A DNA stretch of 38,519 nucleotides from Pseudomonas orientalis (GCF_022807995.1 NZ_CP094352.1:1-38519), one strand, 5' to 3'. Positions 24,912 to 32,583 are shown, counted from the first letter of the stretch. Program-made: numbers and translations. Notes: a model not told the origin generated them from the sequence alone.

Positions 24912-24984
24912 TGATCTTCTCCAAGTAACGATTCGGGAGCGTCATTAACCATTTGAATCCGTTGAGAGGCCTCTATGTCGGACG

Positions 24985-25326
24985 TCAGCTCTCCATGAGT
25001 ATCCTGAACAGCTGCACTGCCGACACCGCAATTGCGGGAACCAAGAAGCCTCCAATAATTAGTTCAGGAATCTCTCCCACCAAGGGCATGAACTGCCCTC
25101 TTTTTGCCATCTGGAAAAGCTCCATCATTTGGTTTGAAGCAACCATTACAGAGCAGCAATACGCCGTCTGGGCTTGTAGCCTGACGCGCCTTTGATTTAG
25201 CAGATGAAAGGTCAGCAAGGACACTCCAACGCTTACGATGAAAAGCGCGGCGAACTCATAGACGGATCCTGTGAAAAACCTGCCCATCACAAGCCCGAAT
25301 ACGATGCTCAGCGTCACTGCGCTCAT
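24985..25326 (-). CDS. Small multi-pass membrane protein of the fluoride operon, 113 aa
   Basis: Hydrophobic protein with three to four predicted spans (about residues 3-20, 22-42, 52-72 and 90-110). It begins MSAVTLSIVFGLVMGRFF. It lacks the glycine-rich and Asn motifs of the fluoride channel CrcB/Fluc, so I do not call it CrcB. I start at the ATG with GGGAGA upstream; a TTG four codons earlier would overlap that site. It lies 73 bp upstream of eno. The conserved setting suggests a fluoride-linked membrane role, unknown in detail. Confidence 0.7.
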   Translation of the reverse strand: MSAVTLSIVFGLVMGRFFTGSVYEFAALFIVSVGVSLLTFHLLNQRRVRLQAQTAYCCSVMVASNQMMELFQMAKRGQFMPLVGEIPELIIGGFLVPAIAVSAVQLFRILMES

Positions 25327-25420
25327 GTGGTCTCCCAATTCTCTAAAATGATTTTGATGAGCCGACGTCGGTGAGCTCCATTTCGCGATCTCATCTTTGG
25401 ATTGCCAACCGCCATCGCGC

Positions 25421-25687
25421 TCAATGTTGCTGTGCTCTCAGCTCGTAGCCCGGTACGCAGGTCTGGGCTACGTCGGCCTTGCAGGACTTTTCACTGGGCA
25501 TACGCATCGTGACTAATGCGCCTTCGAGCGGGGTGACGACGTACCACCCCTCGCTCGAAATCTTTTGATTGTCTGCGATGCCCGCCAGAAAAAGCGACCA
25601 AAAAACCAGTCCTACGAGGAGCTGCCTGTTGTCATGAGCCCAGTTAGCGGGGGCTGGCTGTGGACGTAGGTTATAAACTCGGTACAT
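25421..25687 (-). CDS. Small single-span protein of the fluoride operon, 88 aa
   Basis: Begins MYRVYNLRPQPAPANW, then a hydrophobic segment (LLVGLVFWSLFLAGIA, about residues 23-38) and a C-terminal domain probably in the periplasm with two Cys (KSCKADVAQTC), which could form a disulphide. AAAGGA lies before the ATG. No family is recognised. It lies between a DUF190 gene and the small membrane protein gene. Confidence 0.65.
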   Translation of the reverse strand: MYRVYNLRPQPAPANWAHDNRQLLVGLVFWSLFLAGIADNQKISSEGWYVVTPLEGALVTMRMPSEKSCKADVAQTCVPGYELRAQQH

Positions 25688-25729
25688 GGCGTTTATCCTT
25701 TTTATCGGTTGTCCAACAAGGTGCGTTTT

Positions 25730-26053
25730 TTAGTTTTTCGCCTGGCCCACTCGACCGTATTCGATGGGCAATTTGATATAGCTCAGTGAAAACGACTCCT
25801 TGGCCAATGCCTCCAGCAACCTGTCGCACCCAATTTCATCAGTGGATATAGTCACCGTGACGGGATGGTCGGCACCGCCGAGGAAATGCGCCGTATGCAA
25901 ATGCCCCAAATGATCTAGCCCCTCTGTACCGCTCACCAACGTCGCACCCAACGCGCCCTCTCGCTTGGCGAACTCGACCAACCACTCTCCCAGTGGAAGG
26001 TGCTGGTAGTTGGTACTCTGTTCGGTGAAAAACGTCAGTTGAAAGCCGTTCAT
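25730..26053 (-). CDS. DUF190-family (PII-like) protein 1
   Basis: 107-aa soluble protein of the DUF190 family, which has a ferredoxin-like PII-type fold and often neighbours crcB or fluoride transporters. The pattern LTFFTEQSTNYQHLPLGEWLVEFAKREGALGATLVSGTEGLDHLGHLHTAHF matches the family (TxY/H-gene start, GATxxxGxxGxGxxGxxH). It is a close paralogue of the 28091-28414 protein. It probably binds a ligand or regulates the neighbouring transporter; this is inference from the family. Confidence 0.85.
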   Translation of the reverse strand: MNGFQLTFFTEQSTNYQHLPLGEWLVEFAKREGALGATLVSGTEGLDHLGHLHTAHFLGGADHPVTVTISTDEIGCDRLLEALAKESFSLSYIKLPIEYGRVGQAKN

Positions 26054-26133
26054 AGCTACATCCTCTAATGTCGCGAGTGACCGACGCTTCGGTCGGCCTT
26101 ACCTCTTCATTTCCGAGCTGTTTTCAAACTGAA

Positions 26134-26499
26134 TTACGACGCGTCAGTGAGCGGTAACTCACATAAGAGAAGAACTGCTCGCACCTTGCGTAACTCGTCA
26201 GCGTGGTCGCGCAGGTATGCGCGCAGCTTGTCCTCTGTATCTAGCAATTCCAGACACTGGGGATGACGCATATCGCCAAGCTCCGGGTGATGATGGGAGA
26301 TGCGATGGCCTGGCAAATAACCTGCAGAAATCGTCTTGAGCATGACCTGCTCAATTCTTGCTTTTTGAGCAACTTTAAGGAGGTGCTGGGCTAGTGCAGG
26401 TGCGCTTAGGTGGTGCCAGAAGCTGGTCACGCGAGCCCGGCTAGCGCCAGGAAAATAGAGTTGCAAAGCTGTCAGGCGATCTTGGTGATGTTCAATCAT
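26134..26499 (-). CDS. Divergent DUF190-like protein, overlapping the ClC gene
   Basis: 121-aa soluble protein. Its ATG overlaps the stop of the ClC gene (ATGA), so the two are co-translated. The second half, AQKARIEQVMLKTISAGYLPGHRISHHHPELGDM..HPQCLELLDTEDKLRAYLRDHADELRKVRAVLLLCELPL, has the spacing of the DUF190 core (helix, gly loop, His-rich strand, EEKI-like helix). It is much more divergent than the other two DUF190 proteins. The HHH cluster could bind metal. A regulator of the antiporter is plausible. Confidence 0.65.
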   Translation of the reverse strand: MIEHHQDRLTALQLYFPGASRARVTSFWHHLSAPALAQHLLKVAQKARIEQVMLKTISAGYLPGHRISHHHPELGDMRHPQCLELLDTEDKLRAYLRDHADELRKVRAVLLLCELPLTDAS

Positions 26500-27854
26500 T
26501 TCTCTTCCCCCGCAAGAGTCACTTTCCGCTCGCTGGCGGATTCACTTTGAGCATGAAATTGCTTGATATCAGAGAGCCGGATTTCCTCCGGAAGAGGACG
26601 GTGATGCTTGCTGTGGCCGACGCGCTGGGCGTGATAGATCCCGGTGTGTCCGGATACGAGGTAACTTGCGATACAGGCAATGGCTGCAAGCGGAGCAATT
26701 TCGGGCCCGAAGAGCTCCATGGCCATAACGATGGTTGCCAGTGGCGTATTAGCTGCACCGGCAAAGACGGCGACAAAGCCGATACCAGCCAGCATGCCGA
26801 AGGGAAGGTGCAAGAGGGGAGCCAGCGCATTCCCCAAGGTGGCACCGATGTAAAACAGCGGTGTGACTTCGCCGCCCTTGAATCCAGTCCCCAGGGAGAC
26901 AACGGTGAACACCATCTTTCCAAGCCAGTCCCAAGGGGCCATTGGCATTTGAAAGGATTGGACGATGCTCGGAATGCCTAGCCCGATGTACTTATCAACG
27001 TCGATGTAATGGTTACTACCGAGCGCCCACACTGCGACTGCGATCAGCAGGCCGCCGGCGAAGGGTCTTAATGGTGAATAGGTGATAAGCCGCTTAACGA
27101 AGGCTCCGAGCTTGTGGGTCGCAGTCGCGAATAGCAGGCCGGTAAGGCCAAAGACAATCCCAGCTGCCACCACAGCCATGACGCTCCACAGCTGCACCGG
27201 AACCACTTCGCCAATGACGTAATGCGTGTGAACCACGCCCCAGGCTTGCCCCACCTGGTCAGCAACGATTGCCGCAACCACGCAAGGGAAAAGCGCGTCG
27301 TAACGCATACGTCCAATGGCCAATACTTCAAGTCCGAATAAAGCCCCGGCAAGAGGGGTGCCGAAGACGGACGCAAAGCCAGCACTGATACCGGCCATGA
27401 GAATCACCCGACGGTCTTCGCGGCGCAGACGGAAGACATGCGTCAGTTGATCGGCAAGGGCACCGCCCATTTGCACCGCCGTCCCCTCACGTCCCACAGA
27501 TGCACCAAAAAGGTGGGAAACCACGGTTCCGATCAGCACCATCGGCACCATGCGCAAAGGCACGATCTTCTTAGGATCATGGATCTCATCGATGATCAGG
27601 TTGTTTCCGGCATCAACGGGTTTGCCTATCAAGTGATATGCAAGTCCCACAGCAAAGCCGGCCACTGGCAGGAGCCAGATTACCCAGGGATGGGTTTCTC
27701 GCCACTGGGTGGCATGATCCAAAGAAAGCAGGAATAACGCAGAAGCAGAGCCTGCCAAAAGAGCTACAAGACCAGCAAGCGCAAGCCATTTCGCTATATA
27801 GGGCAGTAAGTCGAGTTGTTCAGGTCGTCGAAATTTAGACATTTGGCCAGCCAC
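26496..27854 (-). CDS. clcF: ClC-F type fluoride/proton antiporter
   Basis: Inner-membrane exporter that removes fluoride using the proton gradient. At about 452 aa it has the ClC fold with many hydrophobic spans. The anion-selectivity loop is GNNLI (residues 83-87) instead of GSGIP, a known feature of fluoride-selective ClC proteins, and GREGTAVQMGG (from residue 121, gating Glu123) is intact, as is GTGFKGGEVTPLFYIGATLG near residue 322. The frame opens with GTG at 27854; the ATG four codons later is an alternative and neither has a strong Shine-Dalgarno. A fluoride riboswitch lies about 75 nt upstream. It is the first gene of the riboswitch-controlled operon. Confidence 0.93.
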   Translation of the reverse strand: MAGQMSKFRRPEQLDLLPYIAKWLALAGLVALLAGSASALFLLSLDHATQWRETHPWVIWLLPVAGFAVGLAYHLIGKPVDAGNNLIIDEIHDPKKIVPLRMVPMVLIGTVVSHLFGASVGREGTAVQMGGALADQLTHVFRLRREDRRVILMAGISAGFASVFGTPLAGALFGLEVLAIGRMRYDALFPCVVAAIVADQVGQAWGVVHTHYVIGEVVPVQLWSVMAVVAAGIVFGLTGLLFATATHKLGAFVKRLITYSPLRPFAGGLLIAVAVWALGSNHYIDVDKYIGLGIPSIVQSFQMPMAPWDWLGKMVFTVVSLGTGFKGGEVTPLFYIGATLGNALAPLLHLPFGMLAGIGFVAVFAGAANTPLATIVMAMELFGPEIAPLAAIACIASYLVSGHTGIYHAQRVGHSKHHRPLPEEIRLSDIKQFHAQSESASERKVTLAGEEK

Positions 27855-27899
27855 AAAAAATAAGTGGGCCTGACCAAAGAAGGGATTCTAAGCGCGAAC

Positions 27900-27934
27900 G
27901 CCTACAGACCTGGTTTGATCAGGTTTCTGTAGGC
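27900..27934 (-). terminator. Expression-platform hairpin of the fluoride riboswitch
   Basis: GCCTACAG and CTGTAGGC form the base of a long stem (with ACCTG/CAGGT above). The 5' arm overlaps the last aptamer strand (ATGCCTAC), so ligand binding and hairpin formation compete, as in the Bacillus cereus crcB riboswitch. No U-run follows, so it may act by Rho, pausing or translation instead of intrinsic termination. Confidence 0.75.
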
Positions 27935-27995
27935 ATCATCAGCTGCTACGGGCGCAGCGGTTTGTTAATGGAGGAATGCCATCTCCAATGCGCCG
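27929..27995 (-). promoter_or_regulatory. Fluoride riboswitch (crcB motif)
   Basis: On the minus strand the RNA reads GGCGCATTGGAGATGGCATT, CCTCCATTAAC, AAACCGCTGCGCC, then GTAGCAGCTGATGATGCCTAC. This matches the crcB-motif core: GGNGATGG-N-CCTCC with a loop, AAAC, a hairpin, and CTGATGA-GCCTAC. GGCAT can form the pseudoknot with ATGCC. It lies in the gap between the DUF190 gene at 28091 and the ClC-F gene and should turn on ClC-F and the downstream genes when fluoride is present. Confidence 0.95.
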
Positions 27996-28090
27996 ATCTT
28001 AGCTAGGTCTGTCCAAAATGTAAAATCGTGTTTCGGAGTACGAGGCAAGCGAAGGCGTCTTCGAGTCACCGCTTACGAAAGAGGGCCAAA

Positions 28091-28414
28091 CTAGGTGACC
28101 TCTGTTCCGACGAAGCCCAGCTCAACTGGGGTTTTTATGTAAAACAACGAGATATCTTCAAGCTCCAATCGCTTGAATAACTGTTCAGATTCGTCCTCGG
28201 TAATGGCCATACGAATTTCGGTAGGCTGATCCGCTAGTTCAAAAAAATGCGAGGAATGCAGCCGGCCGGTATGCCCAAAGCCTTCGATACCTGTGGACAG
28301 AGTCGCACCCCGCAGTCCCATTTCTTTCGCCAAATCAACGACCCAGTCGCCGAGCATCTTTCCCTGATAGCGACGATTCTGTTGAGTAAAGAAGGTCACC
28401 AGAAAAGCTTTCAT
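28091..28414 (-). CDS. DUF190-family (PII-like) protein 2
   Basis: 107-aa paralogue of the 25730-26053 protein, with the same pattern (FFTQQNRRYQGKMLGDWVVDLAKEMGLRGATLSTGIEGFGHTGRLHSSHFF). GAGGAGAGG precedes the ATG. It starts 10 bp after the end of the exporter gene and so belongs to the MerR-controlled transcript, upstream of the riboswitch, whereas the other DUF190 genes are downstream of it. One copy thus sits under each control. Confidence 0.85.
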   Translation of the reverse strand: MKAFLVTFFTQQNRRYQGKMLGDWVVDLAKEMGLRGATLSTGIEGFGHTGRLHSSHFFELADQPTEIRMAITEDESEQLFKRLELEDISLFYIKTPVELGFVGTEVT

Positions 28415-28424
28415 GTTCCTCTCC

Positions 28425-29168
28425 TCAGCGCGTGTTGATTATTTGATAGGACAGAAGCCCGGCAGCCGTCATTACCAGCGAGCCCACGACGTGTAGTGAA
28501 ACTGAGCCTAGCGCCCAGGGCAGCCTACCCATCACGACCAATACAGCCGCCATAGCCGGTACAGGCATCCAGGCCCATGCGTTGTTCCAGCTTTCAACGA
28601 TGCGTGATCTCTTTGCCCCGGCAGCTGTTGCTACCGCTAAGACCAAAGGCAAAGCGATCAGCATCACAAAGGCCTCAACAAATGGGCCTATAGAAATGAC
28701 CACTGTTGAGTCGTTACCCAGCATGAAGGTCAGGTACACCGGCAGCAGTACAAGCTGCATCAAAAGAAGCAATGGGGTGGCCGCCAGAGTGAGTTTGGAG
28801 TCGCCTTTACCGATATGGGTAAAAACCACCACATAGTCGATACAAGGCGTCAGCAAGACCAACAGGGCACCCACCAAAATCGCCGGGTGATTGGTTATCC
28901 CCATCGTCAATGCCCAAACCAGCAAGGGGATGGCCACGAAGTTGGCTGTGAGCAGCGCCGCCATGAAACGCTTATTTGCGAGGCCATTACGGAGATCCAA
29001 GAACGGGATCTGTAGAAACATGGCGTACATCAGCACTGCGATGGTGGGTGTCACCGTCGACCCTAATGCTTCAGACGCATTGGGGGCGAGCAGGCCTCCG
29101 AGGGCCGCGACAATGACCGCGACGAAGTAAATGGGAATCTGGTTAGTCTCTAGCTGTTCTCTGTCCAC
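28425..29168 (-). CDS. Short ACR3/bile-acid-symporter-like exporter, 247 aa
   Basis: Integral membrane protein of the bile acid:sodium symporter superfamily, arsenite-permease-like branch. About eight spans are visible. The segment GALLVLLTPCIDYVVVFTHIGKGDSKL resembles the ACR3 signature with its functionally important Cys (APC-x-MVFVWSYL). It is roughly 90 residues shorter than typical ACR3, with the shortfall at the C-terminus. The start is GTG with AAGGG upstream. Transcription is expected from a MerR-type promoter about 35-70 bp upstream. The substrate is unknown; arsenite is possible, as is another oxyanion or metal. Confidence 0.78.
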   Translation of the reverse strand: MDREQLETNQIPIYFVAVIVAALGGLLAPNASEALGSTVTPTIAVLMYAMFLQIPFLDLRNGLANKRFMAALLTANFVAIPLLVWALTMGITNHPAILVGALLVLLTPCIDYVVVFTHIGKGDSKLTLAATPLLLLMQLVLLPVYLTFMLGNDSTVVISIGPFVEAFVMLIALPLVLAVATAAGAKRSRIVESWNNAWAWMPVPAMAAVLVVMGRLPWALGSVSLHVVGSLVMTAAGLLSYQIINTR

Positions 29169-29207
29169 AAAATGCCCTTCAAGCGCGTGAAATTATTTTC
29201 TGAAGAC

Positions 29208-29238
29208 AGGTTAATATCTGTAGCTGCTACAGGTTCAA
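29208..29238 (-). promoter_or_regulatory. MerR-type promoter with 19-bp spacer and dyad
   Basis: On the minus strand: -35 TTGAAC (29233-29238), 19-bp spacer containing the perfect dyad CTGTAG-cag-CTACAG (29218-29232), -10 TAACCT (29208-29213). The overlong spacer with a central dyad is the hallmark of promoters activated by MerR-family regulators. Confidence 0.85.
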
Positions 29239-29259
29239 GAAAATGCTTGGGGAGTTTGC

Positions 29260-29694
29260 ATGTCAGGAATCGGGGCGCTGTCGAAATCAACGGGTTGCCA
29301 CATTGAAACGATTCGCTACTACGAGAAAATAGGCCTTTTACCTCCCGCCCTGCGGTCGACTGGGCGTCATCGAATCTATACTGAAAAGCATCGATCAAGA
29401 CTCGTCTTCATCCGGCAGAATCGTGAATTGGGTTTCCCGCTCGAAGATATCCGAGAACTCATCGCGCTCGCAGCAGATGCTGATCGTCCGTGCGCTGACG
29501 CGCTTTCGGTGGTCAAGAAGCACCTAGCGGAAGTAGAGTCGAAGGTAGCAAAGCTTCAGCAAATCCGGGTAGAGCTGCTCTCAATGGCAGGTATGTGTGA
29601 GTCAACATGCTTAGGTTCGAACACTCCAGACTGCACGATTGTTGAGTCACTTTTTGAACCTGCTGCTGGGGTTCGCTCTGGTTGCTGCTCCTAG
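29260..29694 (+). CDS. MerR-family metal(loid)-type regulator
   Basis: 144-aa MerR regulator. The N-terminal winged helix (IGALSKSTGCHIETIRYYEKIGLLPPALRSTGRHRIY) is followed by a dimerisation helix and a Cys-containing effector end: one Cys near residue 77 (DRPCADAL) and CESTCLGSNTPDC near 112-124 with a C-x7-C pair, as in ZntR/CadR/PbrR-type sensors; a final CC is near the end. It is divergent from the exporter and its promoter has the matching 19-bp spacer. GGGGAG lies before the ATG. The inducer is likely a soft metal or metalloid rather than fluoride itself. Confidence 0.93.
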   Translation: MSGIGALSKSTGCHIETIRYYEKIGLLPPALRSTGRHRIYTEKHRSRLVFIRQNRELGFPLEDIRELIALAADADRPCADALSVVKKHLAEVESKVAKLQQIRVELLSMAGMCESTCLGSNTPDCTIVESLFEPAAGVRSGCCS

Positions 29695-29800
29695 ACGAGT
29701 CAAGAGCATAGGGGGAGCAAGCTGCCATCGAAACCGAATAGCGCGATAGCCTCGACAGGGTGTTTCGAGCGTCCGTCTACACCAAACGGGCTGGTACAAG

Positions 29801-30040
29801 ATGTGTTCGGCAGACGCTTACGACCTGATCAATTCCTGGTGGAATGAAAGGCGTGACGCTGGCCCGGGAAGCCAAGCGCTTTTACCCCACTCCAAAGGTG
29901 TCGCTGAAAACTGGTTATTCCGAAAACTCGCTAGAGCCTACGGATGCGGGGGGATTTTGATGTTATCCAAATCTTACGTGCCCATCGATCTGGCTAAGAA
30001 GGTGAGGCAAGTGCTGGAGGGGCCCAACGGGGTCAGATGA
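29801..30040 (+). CDS. Weakly supported small ORF, 79 aa
   Basis: Open frame starting MCSADAYDLINSWWNERRDAG between the MerR gene and the gene split by IS66. There is no good ribosome binding site and no family is recognised. It could be a remnant or chance. I see nothing else in 29695-30127. Confidence 0.25.
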   Translation: MCSADAYDLINSWWNERRDAGPGSQALLPHSKGVAENWLFRKLARAYGCGGILMLSKSYVPIDLAKKVRQVLEGPNGVR

Positions 30041-30127
30041 CTATTCGTTCTTGTTCAGTGCAGCCGTCAAAGCCCGCCAGCTTGCTCTAATGGTGCATTG
30101 ATACACCATGCGAGACTGAGCTGACTA

Positions 30128-30273
30128 CTAAGCGTGCGACCACTGCACCTGGACAATACCGTGCCGCTTGGCGAGTGGCTTGCTAACGATCTGGACCCTG
30201 TCTCGGCGATATTTCGGGATCTGCGCTACCCCCGAATCCACTGCAGCCCAGTGCCAGGCCTCAGCATTGCTCA
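30128..30273 (-). pseudogene. 3' part of a small gene split by IS66 (DUF6555-like)
   Basis: From the 8-bp target duplication onward this reads SNAEAWHWAAVDSGVAQIP and continues to VQVQWSHA, then TAG. Joined with 32684-32770 (duplication counted once) it restores a 74-aa protein. The joined sequence resembles small pseudomonad proteins of the kind annotated DUF6555 (YRIEY...F...EAWHWA..DAG). Function is unknown. Confidence 0.88.
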
Positions 30274-30303
30274 GTATGCGTCCGGGCATCACGCCTTGCG
30301 TGA

Positions 30304-31872
30304 TTAGACCGGCTGCCACTTATGCGGCAGCAACTGATCGATCTCACTCGCCCGCTGCGTCGGCAAACGCATGAGGATATCCTTCAAATAGGCATACGGA
30401 TCATGGCCATTCAGCCGCGCAGACTGGATCAGACTCATGATCGCCGCCGCTCGTTTGCCGCTACGCAGCGATCCAGCGAAGAGCCAGTTTTTGCGTCCCA
30501 GCGCCCACGGCCGGATCTGGTTCTCTGCCCAGTTATTGTCAATAGGTACCGCCCCATCACTGAGGTAGCGCGACAGCGCTGCCCAGCGTTTCAGGCTGTA
30601 ATCCAGTGCTCTGCAAATAGCCGAACCTTCAGGCACGAGGTCGCGCTGGGCGATCATCCAGGTATGCAGTCTATCCATCACCGGGACGGCTTTTTCTTGC
30701 CGTATTCGGCGCCGTAAATCCGGCTCCAGATCGCGGACTTCGCTCTCGATTTCGTACAGCAACTGGATGTAGCGCAGGGCCTGCTCGGCGAGCATGCTCT
30801 TGTTGGTGGCGTGCAATTCGAAGAACTTGCGCCGGGCATGGGCCATGCAGCCGATCTCGGTCACACCGAGTTCGAAACTGGCCTTGTAGCCGCCAAAGTC
30901 ATCACACACCAGTTTGCCCTTCCAGTCTTGCAGGAAGTTGCGAGCATGTTCTCCGGCGCGGCTGGGGCTGAAGTCATAAACCACCGCTGCCACGTCCGAA
31001 AACTGGCTGGTGGCGTAGGCCCAAACATAGGAACGGTGCGTTTTCTTCGAGCCTGGCGCAAGCATCTGCACCGGTGTTTCATCAGCGTGGACGACCTGCT
31101 GCCCAAGCACCACATCGCGCAGCGCGTCAACCAAGGGCTGCAACTGCACGCCGGTAATGCCAACCCATTGAGCCAAAGTGGAACGTGGAATCGCCAGGCC
31201 CGCTCGACCGAAAATCGACTCTTGGCGGTAAAGCGGCAGGTGGTCGGCAAACTTGGCGATCATGACGTGGGCCAGCAGCCCGGCGGTCGGGATACCCTTG
31301 TCGATGACCTGTGCCGGAACGGGTGCCTGGATCAGCGTTTCGCACTCATCGCATACCCACTTGCCACGGACATGGCGTTCGACGGTGAACACGCCGGGCG
31401 TGTAGTCCAGCTTCTCGCTGACGTCCTCACCGATGCGCTTGAGGGCGCAGCCGCATGGGCAGTGGGTGTTGTCCGGTTCGTGATGGATCAGCGTGCGTGG
31501 AAACTCTGCCGGCAACGCGGTGCGCTTGGGCTTTTGCTTTTTCTCGGTCGCCGCTGGCGCGGTTTGCAAGGCTTGAAGCTCGGCCTCAATCGCCGCGATA
31601 TCGGTATCGATCAGGTCATCGAGCAAGCTGGCCTGCTCAGGATTCATCTGCTCGCTGCGCTTGGCAAACTTCAAGCGCTTGAGCTGGGCGATTTCGTGGG
31701 TCAGCTTCTCGATCACCGTTTGATCGCGGTTGATCTTCTTGCCCATGGTCTCGACCGTCTTGCCCATCGTCTCGACTTGCTGGTCGAGTGTCTCGACACG
31801 CTGTATCAACTGCGCCGCCAAAGCGCGCAGTTGTTCAGGGGTCAGGTGATCGAGATTGGGGAGCGAAGTCAT
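30304..31872 (-). CDS. tnpC: IS66 transposase (TnpC)
   Basis: 522-aa DDE transposase. N-terminal coiled-coil (QRVETLDQQVETMGKTVETMGK), a helix-turn-helix-like region, a zinc-finger-like segment (HCPCGCALKRIGEDVSEKLDYTPG, with a later CDEC) and the DDE core beginning VVHADETPVQ (first Asp), then VCDDFGGYKA and DNNWAENQIRPWALGRKNWLFAGS (Glu region and IS66 C-terminal signature). Length and motifs are complete, so it should be functional. Confidence 0.97.
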   Translation of the reverse strand: MTSLPNLDHLTPEQLRALAAQLIQRVETLDQQVETMGKTVETMGKKINRDQTVIEKLTHEIAQLKRLKFAKRSEQMNPEQASLLDDLIDTDIAAIEAELQALQTAPAATEKKQKPKRTALPAEFPRTLIHHEPDNTHCPCGCALKRIGEDVSEKLDYTPGVFTVERHVRGKWVCDECETLIQAPVPAQVIDKGIPTAGLLAHVMIAKFADHLPLYRQESIFGRAGLAIPRSTLAQWVGITGVQLQPLVDALRDVVLGQQVVHADETPVQMLAPGSKKTHRSYVWAYATSQFSDVAAVVYDFSPSRAGEHARNFLQDWKGKLVCDDFGGYKASFELGVTEIGCMAHARRKFFELHATNKSMLAEQALRYIQLLYEIESEVRDLEPDLRRRIRQEKAVPVMDRLHTWMIAQRDLVPEGSAICRALDYSLKRWAALSRYLSDGAVPIDNNWAENQIRPWALGRKNWLFAGSLRSGKRAAAIMSLIQSARLNGHDPYAYLKDILMRLPTQRASEIDQLLPHKWQPV

Positions 31873-31933
31873 GGTGCCGATTTTGCCAGACCAGACTATT
31901 CGCGGCGATAGACCGATAGGCTAATGGCAGCCG

Positions 31934-32269
31934 CTAAAGCAGTGTGATCGCGCCGCCGGAGCCCGCGCGTTGCCATGGCAGGCCCAGCACCAACGCCTGA
32001 AGTTGCTCGGTATCCAGTTCCATTTCAGAGCCATGACGAATGCCAGGCCAGTGAAATTTGCCTTGATTCAAGCGGCGAGCAGCCAGCCAGATACCGAAGC
32101 CGTCATGCACCAACACTTTCATCCGTGTGGCTCGGCGATTGGCGAACAGATAAGCACAGTGCGGCTTCGCCGCACCGAACACCGCGATCACTCTGGCCAA
32201 TGCGGTTTCGGTGCCCGCTCGCATGTCCATCGGTTCAGTGGCGAGCCAGATGGAGTCGATGCGGATCAT
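31934..32269 (-). CDS. tnpB: IS66 accessory protein TnpB
   Basis: 111-aa IS66 Orf2 protein: MIRIDSIWLATEPMDMRAGTETALARVIAVFG... LFANRRATRMKVLVHDGFGIWLAARRLNQGKFHW, the standard family sequence. The ATG overlaps the tnpA stop (ATGA). It is needed for IS66 transposition in an unknown way. Confidence 0.95.
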   Translation of the reverse strand: MIRIDSIWLATEPMDMRAGTETALARVIAVFGAAKPHCAYLFANRRATRMKVLVHDGFGIWLAARRLNQGKFHWPGIRHGSEMELDTEQLQALVLGLPWQRAGSGGAITLL

Positions 32270-32583
32270 TGAGCGAGCCCACGGATGAATCGGGCGCATC
32301 CTTCGGGATCGGAAGTTGGCCACTTTACCGTGAGCGTTTGTTGGCCAAGTGGTAACTCGATGATCGCCAACGCTTCGGTTTTTCGCTGTGGTTCGACTTT
32401 CAAAGGAATGAAAGCTGGCAGCGCGATTGTCTGTTGATCACGATAAAGCGGTAGCCAACGGCGCACGACATTAGCGTTGATACCGTGACTCATCGCAATA
32501 GCCGCCACGGAAACACCAGGCTGCTGGCACTCGTGGACGACCTGGGCTTTGAAGGATTTTGAATAGGACTTACGTTCACGCAT
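32266..32583 (-). CDS. tnpA: IS66 accessory protein TnpA
   Basis: 105-aa IS66 Orf1 with an N-terminal helix-turn-helix: RERKSYSKSFKAQVVHECQQPGVSVAAIAMSHGINANVVRRWLPLY. First gene of the element; coupled to tnpB. Probably binds the element ends or assists the transposase. Confidence 0.95.
   Translation of the reverse strand: MRERKSYSKSFKAQVVHECQQPGVSVAAIAMSHGINANVVRRWLPLYRDQQTIALPAFIPLKVEPQRKTEALAIIELPLGQQTLTVKWPTSDPEGCARFIRGLAQ

Noticed and set aside
24985..25326. CrcB/Fluc fluoride channel
   Set aside because: Size and number of membrane spans would fit, but the conserved glycine-rich N-terminal motif and the Asn-containing segment of CrcB are absent.
28425..29168. Arsenic resistance operon
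   Set aside because: No arsR or arsC, the regulator is MerR-type, and the exporter is short; arsenic as the substrate cannot be supported.
30811..31911. Long 366-codon open frame on the plus strand
   Set aside because: It lies exactly opposite the IS66 transposase gene, which has all its family motifs; the composition of the plus-strand frame is that of an antisense shadow.
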